From DATBSL01 sp963729875 (GTDB lineage: Bacteria > Acidobacteriota > Vicinamibacteria > Fen-336): a DNA stretch of 64,000 nt. This document shows, piece by piece, positions 42,609-50,841 of this stretch. The notes beneath the pieces are model-generated. The model saw only the letters and a program-made list of their open reading frames with translations. It was not told the DNA's origin and made no database searches. How positions within the stretch are numbered: position 1 is the first letter of the stretch; every line of letters starts with the position of its first letter. A program made the position numbers and the translations under genes. The stretch spans positions 558,001 through 622,000 of the forward strand of contig CAVSPR010000002.1 in assembly GCA_963729875.1 (NCBI GenBank), read 5' to 3'.

Positions 42609-44160
42609 CGCCCTCCTCCGGTCCGGCGAGAACGGCGATCGGCGTCGGAAGGAGCGGGGGGCGCACCGAGTCCCCCGGGAAGCCGCGGAGGACGGAGAGG
42701 GCGGGGCCGCAGACGCGGCCCTGGCAGGGCCCCATTCCCGCGCGCGTGTGCAGCTTCGCCTCCCGGGGCGAGGTCGCCGCGGCGAGCCGGCCGAGGGCGA
42801 CGTCCTCGCAGCGGCAGACGATCGTGTCGGGGCGCGCGAGGGAGCTGAGCTCTCCGCGCAGCGCGAAGGCCCGCCCGAGCCGCGCGGCGAAGCCATTCTC
42901 GAGATCTCGCCGCTCGAGGAGCGCGTCCGGAACAGGTCGGCCGGCGGCGGCCAGCCCGGCGATCGTCCCGGTCGTGAGCGCGCGTTCGACCCCCGCGATC
43001 CCGCCCAGCTCGCCGGCCGCGAAGACGCCGGGGACGCTCGTCTGCTGCGAGGCGTCCGTGACGAGGGCGTCGCCTTCCAACTCGCAGCCGAGCAGCCGGG
43101 GCAGCTCGAGGTTCGGCACGAGCCCGAAGCCGCAGGCCAGGACGTCACACGCCCAGGTCCATTCTCTCCGGCCGTCGGTCGCGCGCACCCGCTCGAGGGC
43201 GTCTCCACCCAGGGCCTCTCGCACCCACGCCCCCGGGCGGAGCGGCACGCCGGCGAGCGTCGCCGCGTAGCCGAGGCCTTCCGCGAGCTTGCCGGGCTCG
43301 CGCCAGAGACCCGCGCCGAAGGCGACGAGCCGCACGAGCGGGGCCTGCTCGGCGATCCCCACGATCCGTGCCCCCGCGCGCTTCAAGGCGGCGGCCACCG
43401 CGGGGAGGAGCGGGCCGGAGCCCGCCACGACGACCCGGAGGCCGGCGAAGCGGGCGCCGGCCTTCAGGAGGGCCTGCGCGCCGCCGACGCCGAGGACTCC
43501 CGGCAGCGTCCAACCGGGGAACGGGAGGAATAGCTCACGGGCGCCGGTCGCGAGGACGAGCCGCCCGCCGGCGAGGCGAAGCGGCCGTCCCTCGTGGTCG
43601 ACGAGCAGCTCGCGCGGCGCCTTTGCGTCCACCACCGACGCGCGGCCCAGGACGGTCGCCCCCGATCCCGCGAGGCGCTCGAGCCACGCGCGGGCGGCCG
43701 GCGGCTGGCCGCGCCAGACCTGCCCCCCGGGCTGCGGCTGCTCGTCGACGAGCACCGTGCGGGCCCCCGCCTCCGCCGCGTGCACCGCGGCCGCGATCCC
43801 GGCCGGCCCCCCGCCGACGACCACGACATCCGCACCCCGCGGAGCCGCACCTCGAGCTGTTTCGGTCGTGTCGGGCAGCGAGAGGACCTGATCCGTTTCA
43901 GGAAGGCTCCCTCCCAGGGCCGTTCCCACGCACATCCCCTCCCGTACCGGCTCCAGGCACGAGCGGCGGTGCGCGTCGCCGTCGACCGTCACGCGGCACT
44001 CGAAGCAGGTGCCCATCCCGCACAGCGGGCCCCGCGGTGCGCCGCCCACCGAGCGGCGCACCGCGCGCCGCCCCTCGTTCCACAGGGCGGCGAGCAGGCT
44101 GGTGCCGTCCTCGGCCTCGGCGGGCCTCCCGTCGATCGCAAACCGGACGCGCTCAGGCAT
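42559..44160 (-). CDS. Fe-S/FAD hydroxyproline-oxidase-type subunit (HcnA-HcnB fusion)
   Basis: A 533-residue protein in three parts: an N-terminal [2Fe-2S] domain (about 1-95; LCGMGTCFECRVTVDG...RRSC), a FAD/NAD(P) pyridine-disulfide-type flavoprotein (about 105-440; VVVVGGGPAGIAAAVHAAEAG), and a C-terminal BFD-like [2Fe-2S] module (VCRCEDV and GPCQGRVCG). The HcnA/HcnB subunits of hydrogen cyanide synthase and D-hydroxyproline or opine oxidases show the same modules, usually as separate chains. With the following FAD oxidase it would oxidise cis-4-hydroxy-D-proline. It overlaps the oxidase by 8 bp. Confidence 0.85.
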   Translation of the reverse strand: MPERVRFAIDGRPAEAEDGTSLLAALWNEGRRAVRRSVGGAPRGPLCGMGTCFECRVTVDGDAHRRSCLEPVREGMCVGTALGGSLPETDQVLSLPDTTETARGAAPRGADVVVVGGGPAGIAAAVHAAEAGARTVLVDEQPQPGGQVWRGQPPAARAWLERLAGSGATVLGRASVVDAKAPRELLVDHEGRPLRLAGGRLVLATGARELFLPFPGWTLPGVLGVGGAQALLKAGARFAGLRVVVAGSGPLLPAVAAALKRAGARIVGIAEQAPLVRLVAFGAGLWREPGKLAEGLGYAATLAGVPLRPGAWVREALGGDALERVRATDGRREWTWACDVLACGFGLVPNLELPRLLGCELEGDALVTDASQQTSVPGVFAAGELGGIAGVERALTTGTIAGLAAAGRPVPDALLERRDLENGFAARLGRAFALRGELSSLARPDTIVCRCEDVALGRLAAATSPREAKLHTRAGMGPCQGRVCGPALSVLRGFPGDSVRPPLLPTPIAVLAGPEEGATAPAGAAPSPGPRSA

Positions 44161-45265
44161 GGGCGGGCACGGGACGCCGCGGGTCGAACGGGGCGGCGTC
44201 CATCGGGGGTGTACGGCCGAGGACGAGGTCGGCGAGGAGGCGCGCGGTGGCGGGCGCGGTCGTGACCCCGAGGCCCTCGTGGCCCGCCGCGACGTAGAGA
44301 CCGTCGTCCCACCGCCCGACGAGCGGCAGGTGGTCGGCGGTGGCGGGGCGGAAGCCCACCCACGTCCGGATCGCGCGCGCCGTGGCGAGCGCCGGCACGT
44401 ACTCGCACGCCCGCCGCAGCATCCGGGACCGCAGGAGCGCGTTGATCGAGGAGTCCCAGCCCACCAGCTCGCGCGAGGAGCCGACCAGGACCTGGCCGGT
44501 CCGCCGCGGCTGCGCGTTGAAGGCAACCGACTCGGCGCCGAGGCTGTGCGCGCTCGTCACGTAGCCCAGCTCGACGACCTGGTGGCGGAGGAGGCCAGGA
44601 TAGCGGTCGGTGATCACGAGGTGGCCCTTGCGGGGGACGATGGGCAGGCCGGGGACGAGGCGGGGCGACTCGGCGCCCGCGGCCACGACCACCAGGTCCG
44701 CCTCGAGCCAGCGACCGCCGGCCGAACGCACGCGGCGCGCTTCGACGACCTCGACCGGCTTGGCCGGCCACACCTCGACGCCGAGGCGGCGCGCGCTCTC
44801 GAGCAGGACGCGCGTGGCCGCCGGCGGGTAGAGCACGCGGTCGCCGGGGACGAGGAGAGCGCCGGCGAGCCCCGGCCGCAGTCCCGGCTCGGCCTCCCGG
44901 AGGGCCGTCGCGTCGAGCACCTCGGCCTTCACCCCCCGCGACTCGTAGAAGGCCGCCTTCCTCCGGACGTGCTCCATCTCCGTGGCACTCGCCGCGACCC
45001 AGAGCGTCCCGCACGCCTCGTCCTCGACCTCGGGGGGCAGTGCTCCCGCCCGCTCCTCCCACAGCCGCCGGGAGAGGGACGTGAGCGCGAACTGGGCCTC
45101 CGAGTCGTCCATCACGACGACGTGCCCCATGGAGGCCCCCGTCGCGCCCGCGCCCGGGAACGACGACTCGAGGACCGTCACGTGGAGCCCGGCCTCGGCC
45201 AGCGCTTCCGCACAGGCGGCGCCGACGATGCCGGCGCCGACCACGATCGCCGAGGAGGGGCTCAT
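44153..45265 (-). CDS. FAD-dependent D-amino-acid oxidase-type, hydroxyproline dehydrogenase
   Basis: A 370-residue DAO-fold flavoprotein: FAD-binding VVGAGIVGAACAEALAEAG at the N-terminus, GASMGHVVVMDD, and the C-terminal GHEGLGVTTAPATARLLADLV. In hydroxyproline clusters this protein oxidises cis-4-hydroxy-D-proline (HcnC-like) to pyrroline-4-hydroxy-2-carboxylate. The 4-bp overlap with the epimerase upstream and 8-bp overlap with the Fe-S/FAD gene support a coupled operon. Electron acceptor unknown. Confidence 0.85.
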   Translation of the reverse strand: MSPSSAIVVGAGIVGAACAEALAEAGLHVTVLESSFPGAGATGASMGHVVVMDDSEAQFALTSLSRRLWEERAGALPPEVEDEACGTLWVAASATEMEHVRRKAAFYESRGVKAEVLDATALREAEPGLRPGLAGALLVPGDRVLYPPAATRVLLESARRLGVEVWPAKPVEVVEARRVRSAGGRWLEADLVVVAAGAESPRLVPGLPIVPRKGHLVITDRYPGLLRHQVVELGYVTSAHSLGAESVAFNAQPRRTGQVLVGSSRELVGWDSSINALLRSRMLRRACEYVPALATARAIRTWVGFRPATADHLPLVGRWDDGLYVAAGHEGLGVTTAPATARLLADLVLGRTPPMDAAPFDPRRPVPAHA

Positions 45266-46224
45266 CGGACCGCCGTGAAACCCCCGCGGAAGGGATCGTG
45301 CGGGTCGAAGAGGAGCGTCGTGCGGCTCGTCACGAACGCGCGACCCCGCACGCGGGGCACGAGGGCGCCGCCCCGTTCCTCGAGCCACCCCTCGAACAGC
45401 GAGCCGGTGATGCTCTCCTGCCGCCAGCGCTGGCCGGGCCGGAGCCGGCCCCGGGCGGCGAGGACGGCCATCTTCGCGGAGGTTCCGGTTCCGCAGGGGG
45501 AGCGGTCGTAGGCGAGGCCGGGGCAGAGGACGAAGTTGCGGGAGTCGGCGTCCGGGCGCCGTGGCGGGCCGAAGACCTCGACGTGGTCGATCTCGGCCCC
45601 GTCGCGGCCCGTGATCCCCCGCGCGCGCAGGGCCCCGAGGATTCGGGCGGTGGCGTCGGTCAGGGCGGCGACGCTGGCGAGGTCGAGTGCCGGTGCGGGA
45701 AGCTCGGTGAGGAAGAACCAGTTGCCCCCCCAGGCGACGTCGCCCGTCACGAGCCCCAGTCCCGGCACGTCCACCTCGACGTCGCGGGCATGGCAGTACG
45801 CGGGGACGTTCTCGATCGTCACCGCCCCGTCCGCCTCCAGCTCCGCGCCGACCGTCCCCACCGGGGTGTCGATGCGGACGGGGCCGGGCGCGAGGCGGGA
45901 GAGGAGCTCCAGGGTCCGCACGACGCCGATGAGCCCGTGGCCGCACATGCCGAGGGCACCGGTGTTGTTGAAGAAGACGACGCCGGCGGCGGAGCCCGCC
46001 TCGACGGGCGGCGTGACGAGCGCCCCCACGACCGCGTCGTGCCCCCGTGGCTCGCAGACGACGGCCTGGCGCAGGTGGCCCTGGCGGGCGAGGAGGAACG
46101 CGCGGCGCTCCGCCATCGTCCGCCCCTCCGGCTGCGGCCAGCCCTCGATCACGACCCTCGTCGGCTCGCCCTCCGTGTGCGAGTCCACGACCTCGACGCG
46201 GGCCGGCCAGTCGGGCCGGCTCAC
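45262..46224 (-). CDS. 4-hydroxyproline 2-epimerase (proline-racemase family)
   Basis: A 320-residue PLP-independent epimerase converting trans-4-hydroxy-L-proline to cis-4-hydroxy-D-proline. The two catalytic cysteines are C94 (GMCGHG) and C244 (SPCGTGTSA); having both excludes the dehydratase subgroup, where the first is Ser/Thr. DSHTEGEPTRVV at the start is typical. GTG start 46224 overlaps the stop of the dehydrogenase (GTGA). Proline racemase is the alternative, but the context points to hydroxyproline. Confidence 0.88.
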   Translation of the reverse strand: MSRPDWPARVEVVDSHTEGEPTRVVIEGWPQPEGRTMAERRAFLLARQGHLRQAVVCEPRGHDAVVGALVTPPVEAGSAAGVVFFNNTGALGMCGHGLIGVVRTLELLSRLAPGPVRIDTPVGTVGAELEADGAVTIENVPAYCHARDVEVDVPGLGLVTGDVAWGGNWFFLTELPAPALDLASVAALTDATARILGALRARGITGRDGAEIDHVEVFGPPRRPDADSRNFVLCPGLAYDRSPCGTGTSAKMAVLAARGRLRPGQRWRQESITGSLFEGWLEERGGALVPRVRGRAFVTSRTTLLFDPHDPFRGGFTAVR

Positions 46225-47816
46225 AGGGGGTCTTTCGTCAGCCGCCCGTCGACGAGGCGAAAGATCCCTCGCGGGTTCGCGTCCCGCAGCTCCTCGGGGA
46301 GGAGCGAAGGCGGCACGTCCTGGAAGCTCACCGGACGGGCGAAGCGCAGGATCGCCGCCGTCCCCACGGAGGTCGCGCGCGGGTCCGTCGTCGCCGGCCA
46401 CGGGCCGCCGTGGTGCATGGCGTGGGTCACCTCGACGCCGGTCGGGAAGCCGTTCAGGACGACGCGGCCGGCCTTGCGGGCGAGGAGCGGCAGGAGCTCG
46501 GGGAAGGCGGCGAGGTCGCGCTCGGTCGCGTGGACGGTGGCGGTCAGGTGGCCGCGGAGTCGCCGGGCCGCGGAGAGCAGCTCCTCCTTCGACGAGCAGC
46601 GGACCGCGAGCGTCACCGGGCCGTAGATCTCCTCGCCGAGACGCTCGTGGGCGGCGACCACCGGCGCGTCGGCGACGAGAAGGGCCGCCTGCGCCTCGGT
46701 GGCGGTGTTCGGGCCGTGCCCGCTCGCGCGCGCGGCGAGGGCGACGCCGGGGATCGCGGCCACGGCGAGCATCTCCGTCTCGTAGGCGGCCTTGATGCCG
46801 GCGTGCACCATCGTGCCGGCCGGGGACTCGGCCAAGAGGGCCCCGAGCCTCGCCACGAACCCCCCGGCCGCGTCCGACGGCGCGACGAACGCGAGGCCCG
46901 GGTTCGTGCAGAACTGGCCGCAGCCGAGGGTGACCGACGCGGCGAGCGCCTTCGCGATCTCCTCGCCGCGGGTGGCGAGGGCGTCGGGGAGCAGGAAGAC
47001 CGGGTTGGCCGAGCCCATCTCGGCGAAGACGGGGATCGGCTGCGCGCGCCGGGCGGCGGCGTCGAAGAGGGCCCTGCCCCCGCGGAACGAGCCGGTGAAA
47101 CCCACGGCCTGGATGGCCGGGTGCGCGGCGAGCGCCTGGCCGACGGCGGGGGAGGGGCCGTGGACCATCGAGAAGGCGCCGTCCGGCATCCCCGTCTCCG
47201 CCGCCGCGGCGAGGATCGCGCGCGCGGCGAGCTCCGACGTGCCGGGGTGCGCCGGGTGGGCCTTGACGACAACCGGGCATCCGGCGGCCAGGGCGGAGAC
47301 GGTGTCGCCGCCGGCCACGGAGAAGGCGAGGGGGAAGTTCGAAGCACCGAAGACGGCCACCGGGCCGAGCGGGACGAGCAGGCGGCGCAGGTCGGGCTTC
47401 GGGACCGGCTTGCGGTCGGGCTGCGCGCGGTCGATGCGCGCGTCCACCCAGGAGCCCTCCCCCAGGAGGTCGGCGAAGAGGCGGGCCTGGCTCGCCGTGC
47501 GGGCCCGCTCGCCCTCGAGACGCGGGCGGGGCAGGGCCGTCTCCGCCTGCGCCCGCTCGAGCAGGGCTTCGCCCAGCGCGACGATGTGCCCGGCCACTGC
47601 GTGGAGGAAGGCCGCCCGGCGCGGGGGGGGCACGCCGGCGAAGGCCTCGAACGCGGCCTCCGCCGCCCGCGCGGCCTCGTCCACCTCGCCCGGCGTCGCT
47701 TCGGCGAACGCGGGCTCGAGCCCCCGCCCCGTGGCGGGATCGCAGGCGTGAAACGAAACGGCCCCCGCGCGGGACTCGCGGGGGCCGATGAAGTTGGAGC
47801 CGGTCAGCGCCGGCAC
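46221..47816 (-). CDS. 2-oxoglutarate semialdehyde (2,5-dioxovalerate) dehydrogenase
   Basis: A 531-residue aldehyde dehydrogenase. The catalytic Glu is in PVFAEMGSANPVF and the Cys in LGCGQFCTNPG; GASNFPLAFSVAGGDT and GHGPNTATEAQ fit the ketoglutarate-semialdehyde type found with hydroxyproline or sugar-acid genes. It makes 2-oxoglutarate for the TCA cycle, last step of the pathway. The GTG start at 47816 follows AAGGTG and overlaps nothing; it is 5 bp from the stop of the Gfo/Idh gene. It overlaps the epimerase start. Confidence 0.9.
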   Translation of the reverse strand: MPALTGSNFIGPRESRAGAVSFHACDPATGRGLEPAFAEATPGEVDEAARAAEAAFEAFAGVPPPRRAAFLHAVAGHIVALGEALLERAQAETALPRPRLEGERARTASQARLFADLLGEGSWVDARIDRAQPDRKPVPKPDLRRLLVPLGPVAVFGASNFPLAFSVAGGDTVSALAAGCPVVVKAHPAHPGTSELAARAILAAAAETGMPDGAFSMVHGPSPAVGQALAAHPAIQAVGFTGSFRGGRALFDAAARRAQPIPVFAEMGSANPVFLLPDALATRGEEIAKALAASVTLGCGQFCTNPGLAFVAPSDAAGGFVARLGALLAESPAGTMVHAGIKAAYETEMLAVAAIPGVALAARASGHGPNTATEAQAALLVADAPVVAAHERLGEEIYGPVTLAVRCSSKEELLSAARRLRGHLTATVHATERDLAAFPELLPLLARKAGRVVLNGFPTGVEVTHAMHHGGPWPATTDPRATSVGTAAILRFARPVSFQDVPPSLLPEELRDANPRGIFRLVDGRLTKDPL

Positions 47817-47820
47817 GGGG

Positions 47821-49248
47821 CTACACCTTGTCCGGAATGACGTACGGGGCGCGGTACTCGCGCGTGAGCAGCTTGTCGGCCTCGGCGTCGCCCACGAACT
47901 TCTCCGTCTTGCCGTCGAACCTGAGGGTGCGCCCGAGGCGGTAGGCGATGTTGGCCATGTGCGGGAGGGCGGAGGAGAGGTGACCCTCCTCGATGCCGCA
48001 GGTGAGCACCTTCGGGTCGTTCTTGCGGATCGCGTCGACGAAGTTGCGGTAGTGAGCGCCCTCCTGGCTGGTGAGGACGTTGGGATCGGAGCCGCCCTCC
48101 GCGGGCGAGGCTTCCGAGCCCGGGCCCTTCTCGTTCTTCCGCCCGAAGTAGCTCTGCCACTTGCGGCCGTCGCCGTCGATCCAGACCCAGCCCTTCGTGC
48201 CGTAGAAGAGGTTGCCGATCCGCTGGGTCCCCTCGTCGTTCGTGTACTGGCCGCGCGTCGCGAACTCGAACACCGTCCCGTCCGCGTACTCGAAGAGCGT
48301 CGTGTGCGTGTCCGGGGTCTCCTGCGAGGCGGGCGGGCCGAAGTAGCCGCCCGTCGAGGAGAGCTTCACCGGGTGCTCGTTCTTGTTGAGGCCCCAGCGC
48401 GCGATGTCGAACTGGTGCGGGCCCTGGTTACCGGTGTCGCCGTTGCCGTAGGCCCAGTGCCAGTGCCAGTTGTAGTGGAAGTGGTTGCGGTTGAAGGGCC
48501 GCGTCGGCGCCGGTCCGAGCCAGAGGTCGTAGTCCACCTTGGCGAGGTAGGAGGCGTCCCAGACACCCTCGGGCACGGGACCCCCCTCGACGTTGAGGTG
48601 GTAGGCCTTGCCGTCGGTGATCGGGCCGTCCGGGTACTTCCCGATGGCCGGGCGCGACTTGAAGCACAGGCCGCGGGCCATGTAGACCTTGCCGATCCCG
48701 CCCTCGTGCATGAACTGGATCGCCTTCTGCACCGCGGGTCGGCTCCGGTTCATGGTTCCGGTCTGCACCACCTTCCCGTACTTGTGCGCGGCCTCGACCA
48801 TCTTCCGGCCCTCCCACACGGTGTGGGAGGCGGGCTTCTCGACGTAGACGTGCTTGCCTGCCTGCAGCGCCCAGACGGTGGCGAGGGCGTGCCAGTGGTT
48901 CGGCGTGGCGACGATGACGCCGTCGACGTCCTTGTCGTCGAACACCTTCCGCAGGTCCTTCTGGTATCCCGGCTTGAAGGTGGCGATGTCCTTGAGCTCG
49001 GGGTCGTTCGCCCGGCTCGCGAAGAGGTTCTCGTCGATGTCGCACAGGGTCTTGATCTCGACCCCGGGGATCCTGGCGAAACCCTGCTTGAGCGCGTCGC
49101 CCTGGCCGCGGATGCCGATCGAGGCGAGCACCACCCGGTCGTTCGCCCCCAGGACCCTTCGTGCCGCCCCGGCCACCACCGCCGCCGCCGTGAGGGACGT
49201 GGTCGCCGTGAACCGCCGCCGGCTCATCTCGTTCCGATCCGCTGTCAT
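47821..49248 (-). CDS. Tat-exported Gfo/Idh/MocA oxidoreductase
   Basis: A 475-residue protein of the GFO/IDH/MocA family. The N-terminal MSRRRFTATTSLTAAAVVAG is a Tat signal. The Rossmann part has VLASIGIRGQGDAL and HWHALATVWALQAGKHVYVEKPASH with the conserved EKP Lys. The substrate is probably a sugar or inositol derivative. It is first in the hydroxyproline operon by position (5 bp to the next gene), though functional linkage is not obvious; it might be a separate gene read through. AGGAGG lies 6 nt before ATG 49248. Confidence 0.85.
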   Translation of the reverse strand: MTADRNEMSRRRFTATTSLTAAAVVAGAARRVLGANDRVVLASIGIRGQGDALKQGFARIPGVEIKTLCDIDENLFASRANDPELKDIATFKPGYQKDLRKVFDDKDVDGVIVATPNHWHALATVWALQAGKHVYVEKPASHTVWEGRKMVEAAHKYGKVVQTGTMNRSRPAVQKAIQFMHEGGIGKVYMARGLCFKSRPAIGKYPDGPITDGKAYHLNVEGGPVPEGVWDASYLAKVDYDLWLGPAPTRPFNRNHFHYNWHWHWAYGNGDTGNQGPHQFDIARWGLNKNEHPVKLSSTGGYFGPPASQETPDTHTTLFEYADGTVFEFATRGQYTNDEGTQRIGNLFYGTKGWVWIDGDGRKWQSYFGRKNEKGPGSEASPAEGGSDPNVLTSQEGAHYRNFVDAIRKNDPKVLTCGIEEGHLSSALPHMANIAYRLGRTLRFDGKTEKFVGDAEADKLLTREYRAPYVIPDKV

Positions 49249-49308
49249 GCAACGCCTCCTTTGTGCCGGGGTGATTCTATATCCGTCGCGCCGCCTCCGG
49301 GGCGGTCC

Positions 49309-50757
49309 TCAGGGCACCAGCCGCTCCGGCATGTCCGCCAGCACGTAGCCCATGACCGCGAACATCCCGACCGCCCGGCGCAGGTCGGCCGGGTCGACCT
49401 TGTCGAGCGTGTCCGCCCGGGTGTGGTGCCAGTCGAAGTAGTGCTCCCCCACGGTGTCGAGCGAGAGGGAGGGGACGCCGTCGCGGGTCATCGGGCCGAT
49501 GTCGGCCCCGCCCCCGCCCCACTTCACGGTGTCCGCGTCCAGGCCGTCGAAGAGCGAGCCGATCCGGCGCAGCGTGGCGAGCGCCTGCGCCGCGTCGTTG
49601 TCCTCGGGCTCGGTGGGACCGCCGCCCCGGCGCGACGGCAGGGGCACGCCCGGCTTCGTCACGCTGAAGCCGAAGCCGACGGGCCGCTCGCAGCCGCCGT
49701 CCATCTCGATCGCGGCCACGTGGCTCGAGACGTCGGCGCCGAGGGCCTCGCGGTAGGCCTTGCCACCCCGCAGGCCGTTCTCCTCGTTCGTCCACAGGAC
49801 CACCCGCAAGGTGCGCCGGGGCCGCAGGCCGAGCTCCTTCACGATCGTGAGCGCCTGCCAGGCGGCCATGCAGGAGCAGCCGTCGTCGTGGGCGCCCTGG
49901 CCCACGTCCCACGAGTCGAGGTGCCCGCTCATCACGACGACCTCGTCCGGCCTCTCGCTCCCGCGGATCTCGGCGATCACGTTGGCCGAGTCCGCCTCGC
50001 CCTCGAGCCGGGCCTCCATGGAGAGCGACACGGTCACCGTCTCGCCGGCCGCGGCCATGCGGCGCAGCCACTCGGCGTCCTCGACGGTGATGCCGGCCGC
50101 CGGGATCTTCGGCGCGCCCTCCTCGTAGTCCAGCGCCCCCGTGTGGGGCGAGGCGAGCGAGCGCCCCGTCGCCGCGCGCACGAGGACTGCCCGGGCGCCG
50201 AGCTTCGCGGCGGCGGAGGCCCCGGAGCTGCGGTAGCGCACCGTGCGGCCGTAGCCCTCCCAGCCCGGCGCGAAGGCCACGATCCTCCCCCCGACCTTCT
50301 CCCGCCCGAGGGCGGTCAGCTCGTCGAAGCTGCGGACGACGACGACGGGGGCGGTGATCCCCTCCTTCGGCGTCCCCACGCTCATGCCGAGGCCCAGCAT
50401 GGGCAGCTCGCGCTCGACCGGCGAGACGACCCGGAGCGACTCGTGGCCCCGCACCCAGTGGGGCACCCGGGCCGGCTGCAGCCGCACGCCGTCGAGCCCC
50501 TCCGCCTTCATCCCCTCGTGCGCCCACGCGGTCGCCCGGTCGAGGCCCGCTGAGCCGCCCAGGCGGTGGCCGATCCGAGTGGTGAGGTGCTCGAGCTTCT
50601 TCCAGGCGCCCTCGTCCACGAGCGCGCGGCCGAGGATGCGGCCGGCGGTCTCGCGGTACCGGGCGGCGGTGTCGTCCTCGGCACGCACGGCGGCGGACAG
50701 GGGGAGAAGGACGCCCAGGGCGAGCGCGATCCGGGCGGGGCGGGGTGCGGTGGGCAC
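49309..50757 (-). CDS. Secreted M28-family zinc aminopeptidase
   Basis: A 482-residue exported metallopeptidase with a signal peptide (1-26). A PA-type insert lies near 140-260, and the di-zinc M28 core follows: SGHLDSWDVGQGAHDDGC (His and bridging Asp), TNEENGLRGG (Glu pair), EMDGG, and the final HHTRADTLDKVDP. It should release amino acids from peptides in the periplasm or outside. GTG start 50757 is preceded by GGAGG at 6 nt. Monocistronic. Family firm, specificity unknown. Confidence 0.9.
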   Translation of the reverse strand: MPTAPRPARIALALGVLLPLSAAVRAEDDTAARYRETAGRILGRALVDEGAWKKLEHLTTRIGHRLGGSAGLDRATAWAHEGMKAEGLDGVRLQPARVPHWVRGHESLRVVSPVERELPMLGLGMSVGTPKEGITAPVVVVRSFDELTALGREKVGGRIVAFAPGWEGYGRTVRYRSSGASAAAKLGARAVLVRAATGRSLASPHTGALDYEEGAPKIPAAGITVEDAEWLRRMAAAGETVTVSLSMEARLEGEADSANVIAEIRGSERPDEVVVMSGHLDSWDVGQGAHDDGCSCMAAWQALTIVKELGLRPRRTLRVVLWTNEENGLRGGKAYREALGADVSSHVAAIEMDGGCERPVGFGFSVTKPGVPLPSRRGGGPTEPEDNDAAQALATLRRIGSLFDGLDADTVKWGGGGADIGPMTRDGVPSLSLDTVGEHYFDWHHTRADTLDKVDPADLRRAVGMFAVMGYVLADMPERLVP

Positions 50758-50841
50758 GCGGGACCTCCGTTCGCGCGGGACACTACCACGGAAACCGGCC
50801 CGACCCCGTGCTACGATCCCGGGTCAGCCGCCGCCGACCCC

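Noticed and set aside
47762..47788. GC-rich hairpin (CCCCCGCG/CGCGGGGG) near the dehydrogenase start
   Set aside because: It lies inside the coding sequence (codons for PRESRAG) and has no U-tract, so not a terminator.
47788..50553. A 921-codon plus-strand open frame opposite the Gfo/Idh and M28 genes
   Set aside because: Shadow frame; no family features, and both opposite genes have complete catalytic motifs and ribosome sites.
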